This document shows positions 60,858-64,000 of a stretch of 64,000 nt of DNA, one piece after another. Position numbers and translations under genes: made by a program. Under the pieces are notes generated by a model. It worked only from the letters and a program-made list of their open reading frames with translations, made no database searches and was not told the origin of the DNA. The DNA comes from Jiangella asiatica (GTDB lineage Bacteria > Actinomycetota > Actinomycetes > Jiangellales > Jiangellaceae), in contig NZ_SMKZ01000017.1 of the NCBI RefSeq assembly GCF_004349065.1, positions 1-64,000 on the forward strand, written 5' to 3'. Positions within the stretch are counted from its first letter, which is position 1, and every line of letters begins with the position of its first letter.

Positions 60858-63800
60858 ATGAAGCTGGCACGACTGACCCTGATCGCCGCACTACTCGCCA
60901 CCCCCGCCGCGACCGCGAACGCCACGACCACCGCGGACGCCGCGCCCGACCCCGTCGTCGGAGTGTCGCAGGCGAGCCCCAACGGACCCGTCGGCTGGGA
61001 CGTCTACCGGCAGCTGGACCGGCTGCCGGAGCTGGCCGCCGGGGTCGGCACCGAGCAGTTCTCCAGCTACGACCGGGCCGGCGGCAACGACGACGGCTTC
61101 GTCGGCACCTACTCCTGCCTGAGCCAGGGCGAGCACGGCTGCGTCATCGCCGAGCACACCGGCGCCGGCGAGATCGGCTCCATTTGGTTCACCCGCGACG
61201 GTGGCAACGTCTCGGCCACCGGCAACATCGTGATCGAGCTGGACGGGTCGGTCGTGCTCGATGCGCCGATCCAGGACGTCGTCGACGGCGAGCTGGGCGC
61301 GCCGTTCGTGTTCCCGCTGGTCGCCAACGCCGACCAGAGCTCCGGCGGCGTCACGATCAAGGTGCCGATGACATACCGGGAGTCGATGCGGGTCTCCACC
61401 ACGAACAACCCGCTGTTCCACCACGTCAGCTACCGCACGTTCCCGACCGCCGAGGGCGTCGCGACGTTCGACCCGGACGAAGTGCCGACGGATGTCCTGG
61501 AGATGCTGGCCGCCTACGGGACGCAGGATCCGAAGCCGGCGCGTTCCAACGCCCAGACGAGTGAGCGCGACGTCGAGCTGGCGGCGGGGGAGAGCGTCCG
61601 GCTGGGCCGGTTCAGCGGCAGCGGCCTGCTGACCGAGCTGGCGTTGCGGCTGCCGCAGGTGGTGGGCCCGCAGGAGGGCCCGAGCGTCACCGACGACGGC
61701 CGCGCCCACGTCGGGACCAGCACGTTCACCGTCGCCGTCGACCCTGCGAACCAGGGCGTCCTGCTGACCCGCCGGCTGGACACGTTCTCCGCCGACCAGG
61801 TCGCCACCGTCTCCGTCGACGGCGTCGAGGTTGCGCAGTGGCAGCCGCTGCCCGGCACCGGCGGCGAGTGGGCCGACCAGACGGTGGAGCTGCCGGCGTC
61901 GGTCACGGCGGGCAAGTCGGAGATCACGATCACGAACGCCTTCGTCTCCGCCGGCATCGACTACAACGAGTTCCGCTACTGGGTCGACTCGGTGGTGGAC
62001 GGTCAGGCGGTGCGGACGGACGAGGTGGACGTCGGCACGTCGGCGGCGGCGCTGCAGAGCGAGGCCGCGCACGACTATGTCATCGTCGAGCCGCGCTGGG
62101 ACGGCGAGCGGACCTACCGGTACCCGCCGGCGCCGGGCCAGGAGGACGAGGTCGCGGTGTCCGACGCGCTCCTGCGCGACCTGCGGCTGCGCATCTCCTT
62201 CGACGGCCAGCAGACGGTCGACGCTCCGGTGGGCGAGTTCTTCGGCTCCGGGCTCGGGGAGACGTCGGTCCGGTCGCTCATGTACGCGATGGAGGACGGT
62301 GACGGCGGCTGGTACCGGTCGTGGTGGCCGATGCCGTACGCGCGGTCGGCCGAGGTGTGGCTGGTGAACGAGTCGGAGGTGCCTGTGACCGCGGGTTCGT
62401 CGTCGATCACCTGGGCCCGGGACACGTCGGTCGCGCGGTCACTGCGCGGCGAAGAGCCGGCGATCGGGTACTTCCAGGCGACGAGCCGGCGCGGTGACAC
62501 CGAGTTCGGCCGCGACTGGGTCTTCCTCGACGTCGACGGTCACGGCAAGTTCGTCGGCGTCAACCACACCATGGAGGGCCGCATCACCGGAGGCAACATC
62601 CGCAACTACCTGGAAGGCGACGAGCGCGTCTACGTCGACGGCATGCGCACGCCGCAGCTCAACGGCACCGGCTCGGAGGACTTCTACGAGGGCGGGTGGT
62701 ACTTCAACCGCAACGAGTTCTCCAACCCGATGAACGGCGCGCCGGAGATGGAGACCCGCAGCTTCGGCTGCGAGCACCAGTGTGACGCGGCGTACCGCCT
62801 GATGATCGCCGACGCGGTCGGCTTCCGGACGGGGCTGCGCTTCGGCATCGAGCACGGCCCGACCGCCAACGAGCCGGCGGTCTACGGGTCGACGGCGTTC
62901 TGGTACGGCCACGCCGGGGCTGTGGGGCTGCGGACGACGGACACCGTGCCGGCGGGCTCGGGGGGCCGGGAGCTGACCTCGACCTTCGAGGGCGACGACG
63001 ACACCGTCGCGGTGACGGGGACCGTGGCCGACTCCACGGAGCCGGTGACGTTCACCGTCGACATCGACCAGAAGAACGACGGGGTCCGCTTGCGGCGGCT
63101 GTCGGACCAGGCTTCGCCCGGGCAGGCAGCGGCGGTGTCCGTGGACGGCGTGGACGTCGGGGTATGGCGGCAGCCGCTCGGCAACACGTCGTCGCGGTGG
63201 CTCGAGGACGAGTTCGAGCTGCCGGCGCCGGTGACCGCGGGGAAGTCGTCGGTGACGGTGACGCTGTCCCCGGTTCCCGGGGCGCCGGCGTGGACCGCGG
63301 CGACGTACCAGGTGCTGTCGCACGTGCGGCCGTTCGCCGACCGGACGCCGCCCGGCGCGGTGTCGTCGCTGGTGGCGACGGGATCGTCGGTGAACGCGGT
63401 GTCGCTGTCCTGGGCGGCTGCCTCGGACGACGTCGCCGTCGCGTCGTACGAGGTGCACGCGTCGCGGACCGCCGACTTCACGCCGTCGTCGTCGACCCTG
63501 GTGGGCACCGTGTCGGCGCCCGGTTTCCAGCACGGCGGACTCGGGCTGGCCGAGACGTGGCACTACCGGGTCCGGGCGGTCGACGCCGCCGGGAACGCCG
63601 GCCCGTGGTCGGAGGTGGCGTCGGCGACCACCGGACGGACCCTGAACGTCGAAGGCGAGTCCCTGCTGCCGGCCGTTTCCGCGACCGCGCCGATCGAGGC
63701 GCAGGGCAACTGCTGCGGTGTCTCGTGGTCCGGGGGAGCGCAGCTGTGGTTCCGGGCTGACTCGGCGGACGATGCCGCTGTGCTGTCGTTCGACGTTCCC

Positions 63801-64000
63801 ACGGCGGGCACCTACGACGCGTCGGCCGTACTGACCCAGGCGGCCGACTACGGCGTGGTGCGGTTGTCCGTCGACGGCGGCTTGGTCGGAGCGGCGTTCG
63901 ACGGGTACAACGACGGCGTCCGCGTGGCCGACCCCGTGTCGCTGGGCTCGCTGACACTGTCGGCCGGGCAGCACGAGCTGGCACTGACGCTCACCGGGCG
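60858..64000 (+). CDS. Secreted multi-domain GH172 (DUF2961) glycosidase, 3' end beyond window
   Basis: At least 1047 residues, no stop before the window edge. A Sec signal ([21 protein letters not shown]) is followed by a DUF2961 domain: [40 protein letters not shown], then an insertion, [25 protein letters not shown] and the hallmark [16 protein letters not shown] with Glu607 as candidate catalytic residue. A small beta-domain occurs twice (about 290-355 and 735-800: [15 protein letters not shown] and [17 protein letters not shown]). A fibronectin type III domain (about 830-925) and a carbohydrate-binding-like domain follow. GH172 contains exo-D-arabinofuranosidases and difructose-dianhydride enzymes. 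Last gene of the rbs-type operon. Confidence 0.85.
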   Translation, partial: MKLARLTLIAALLATPAATANATTTADAAPDPVVGVSQASPNGPVGWDVYRQLDRLPELAAGVGTEQFSSYDRAGGNDDGFVGTYSCLSQGEHGCVIAEHTGAGEIGSIWFTRDGGNVSATGNIVIELDGSVVLDAPIQDVVDGELGAPFVFPLVANADQSSGGVTIKVPMTYRESMRVSTTNNPLFHHVSYRTFPTAEGVATFDPDEVPTDVLEMLAAYGTQDPKPARSNAQTSERDVELAAGESVRLGRFSGSGLLTELALRLPQVVGPQEGPSVTDDGRAHVGTSTFTVAVDPANQGVLLTRRLDTFSADQVATVSVDGVEVAQWQPLPGTGGEWADQTVELPASVTAGKSEITITNAFVSAGIDYNEFRYWVDSVVDGQAVRTDEVDVGTSAAALQSEAAHDYVIVEPRWDGERTYRYPPAPGQEDEVAVSDALLRDLRLRISFDGQQTVDAPVGEFFGSGLGETSVRSLMYAMEDGDGGWYRSWWPMPYARSAEVWLVNESEVPVTAGSSSITWARDTSVARSLRGEEPAIGYFQATSRRGDTEFGRDWVFLDVDGHGKFVGVNHTMEGRITGGNIRNYLEGDERVYVDGMRTPQLNGTGSEDFYEGGWYFNRNEFSNPMNGAPEMETRSFGCEHQCDAAYRLMIADAVGFRTGLRFGIEHGPTANEPAVYGSTAFWYGHAGAVGLRTTDTVPAGSGGRELTSTFEGDDDTVAVTGTVADSTEPVTFTVDIDQKNDGVRLRRLSDQASPGQAAAVSVDGVDVGVWRQPLGNTSSRWLEDEFELPAPVTAGKSSVTVTLSPVPGAPAWTAATYQVLSHVRPFADRTPPGAVSSLVATGSSVNAVSLSWAAASDDVAVASYEVHASRTADFTPSSSTLVGTVSAPGFQHGGLGLAETWHYRVRAVDAAGNAGPWSEVASATTGRTLNVEGESLLPAVSATAPIEAQGNCCGVSWSGGAQLWFRADSADDAAVLSFDVPTAGTYDASAVLTQAADYGVVRLSVDGGLVGAAFDGYNDGVRVADPVSLGSLTLSAGQHELALTLTG

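Overview
This is a 64 kb window of a very GC-rich chromosome. The third-position G/C bias, frequent GTG starts, 4-base ATGA/GTGA gene overlaps, F420-type oxidoreductases and the Asp23/AmaP cluster all point to an actinomycete (Actinomycetota). The set of saccharolytic genes and palindromic intergenic repeats would suit a Jiangella-like or similar genus, but the genus is only a guess. I saw no tRNA, rRNA, CRISPR array, integrase or transposase; the gene content looks like ordinary chromosome with accessory insertions.

Layout. 0-1.6 kb: two ATPase subunits of a branched-chain amino-acid type (LivG/LivF) ABC importer. 1.6-5.9 kb: a PPOX-fold flavin/F420 protein, then an envelope-stress island: an ECF sigma factor plus an Asp23-like gene, divergent from a five-gene Asp23/DUF2273/DUF6286/AmaP operon. 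6-9.6 kb: the ilvB-ilvN-ilvC operon behind an attenuator with an Ile-Leu-Val-Leu leader peptide. 9.6-30.4 kb: mixed genes that separate ilvC from serA: an AraC regulator with a VOC protein, a fused anthranilate synthase behind a trp attenuator (Trp-Trp leader), an SPFH protein, a TetR-controlled heterodimeric ABC exporter, an ankyrin protein, a Tat-secreted phosphoesterase, small flavin/F420 enzymes, a HTH/Clp-N pair with two dyad operators, hydrolases, and a TPP-riboswitch thiD-tenA operon. 30.5-38 kb: serA, leuB, ilvE and cimA, the last behind its own attenuator with a Leu-Ile-Ile-Thr leader. 38-40.5 kb: two PIN-toxin/antitoxin modules flanking an ArsR/AHSA1-type pair. 40.5-51.8 kb: a Ski2-like helicase, a membrane protein, a lipoate ligase, a putative glycosylase, a TAXI-TRAP transporter with a RidA protein, a FAH-family hydrolase and gltX. 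52-64 kb: a carbohydrate locus: a Tat-exported GH116-type glycosidase, a CobW/G3E GTPase with a His tract, an RbsA-RbsC-RbsB-type sugar importer and a large exported GH172 (DUF2961) enzyme that runs off the right end.

How it fits together. IlvBNC, IlvE, LeuB and CimA cover much of Ile/Val/Leu synthesis. The two transcription units that commit pyruvate to this pathway (ilvB and cimA), and the committed step to Trp, each carry a leader peptide and hairpins. Many starts lie 6-8 nt downstream of a TANNNT box, so leaderless transcripts look common, including those encoding the leader peptides. The right-hand sugar locus is tied together by an identical 14-bp site, in inverted orientation, before the GH116 gene and before rbsA. 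GH172 includes exo-D-arabinofuranosidases, and as I recall GH116 has reported beta-D-arabinofuranosidases. I therefore propose, as inference, that the locus scavenges a furanosidic glycan such as the D-arabinan of mycobacterial or corynebacterial cell walls.

At least eight palindromic repeat elements of 58-100 bp lie between genes and form at least two sequence families.
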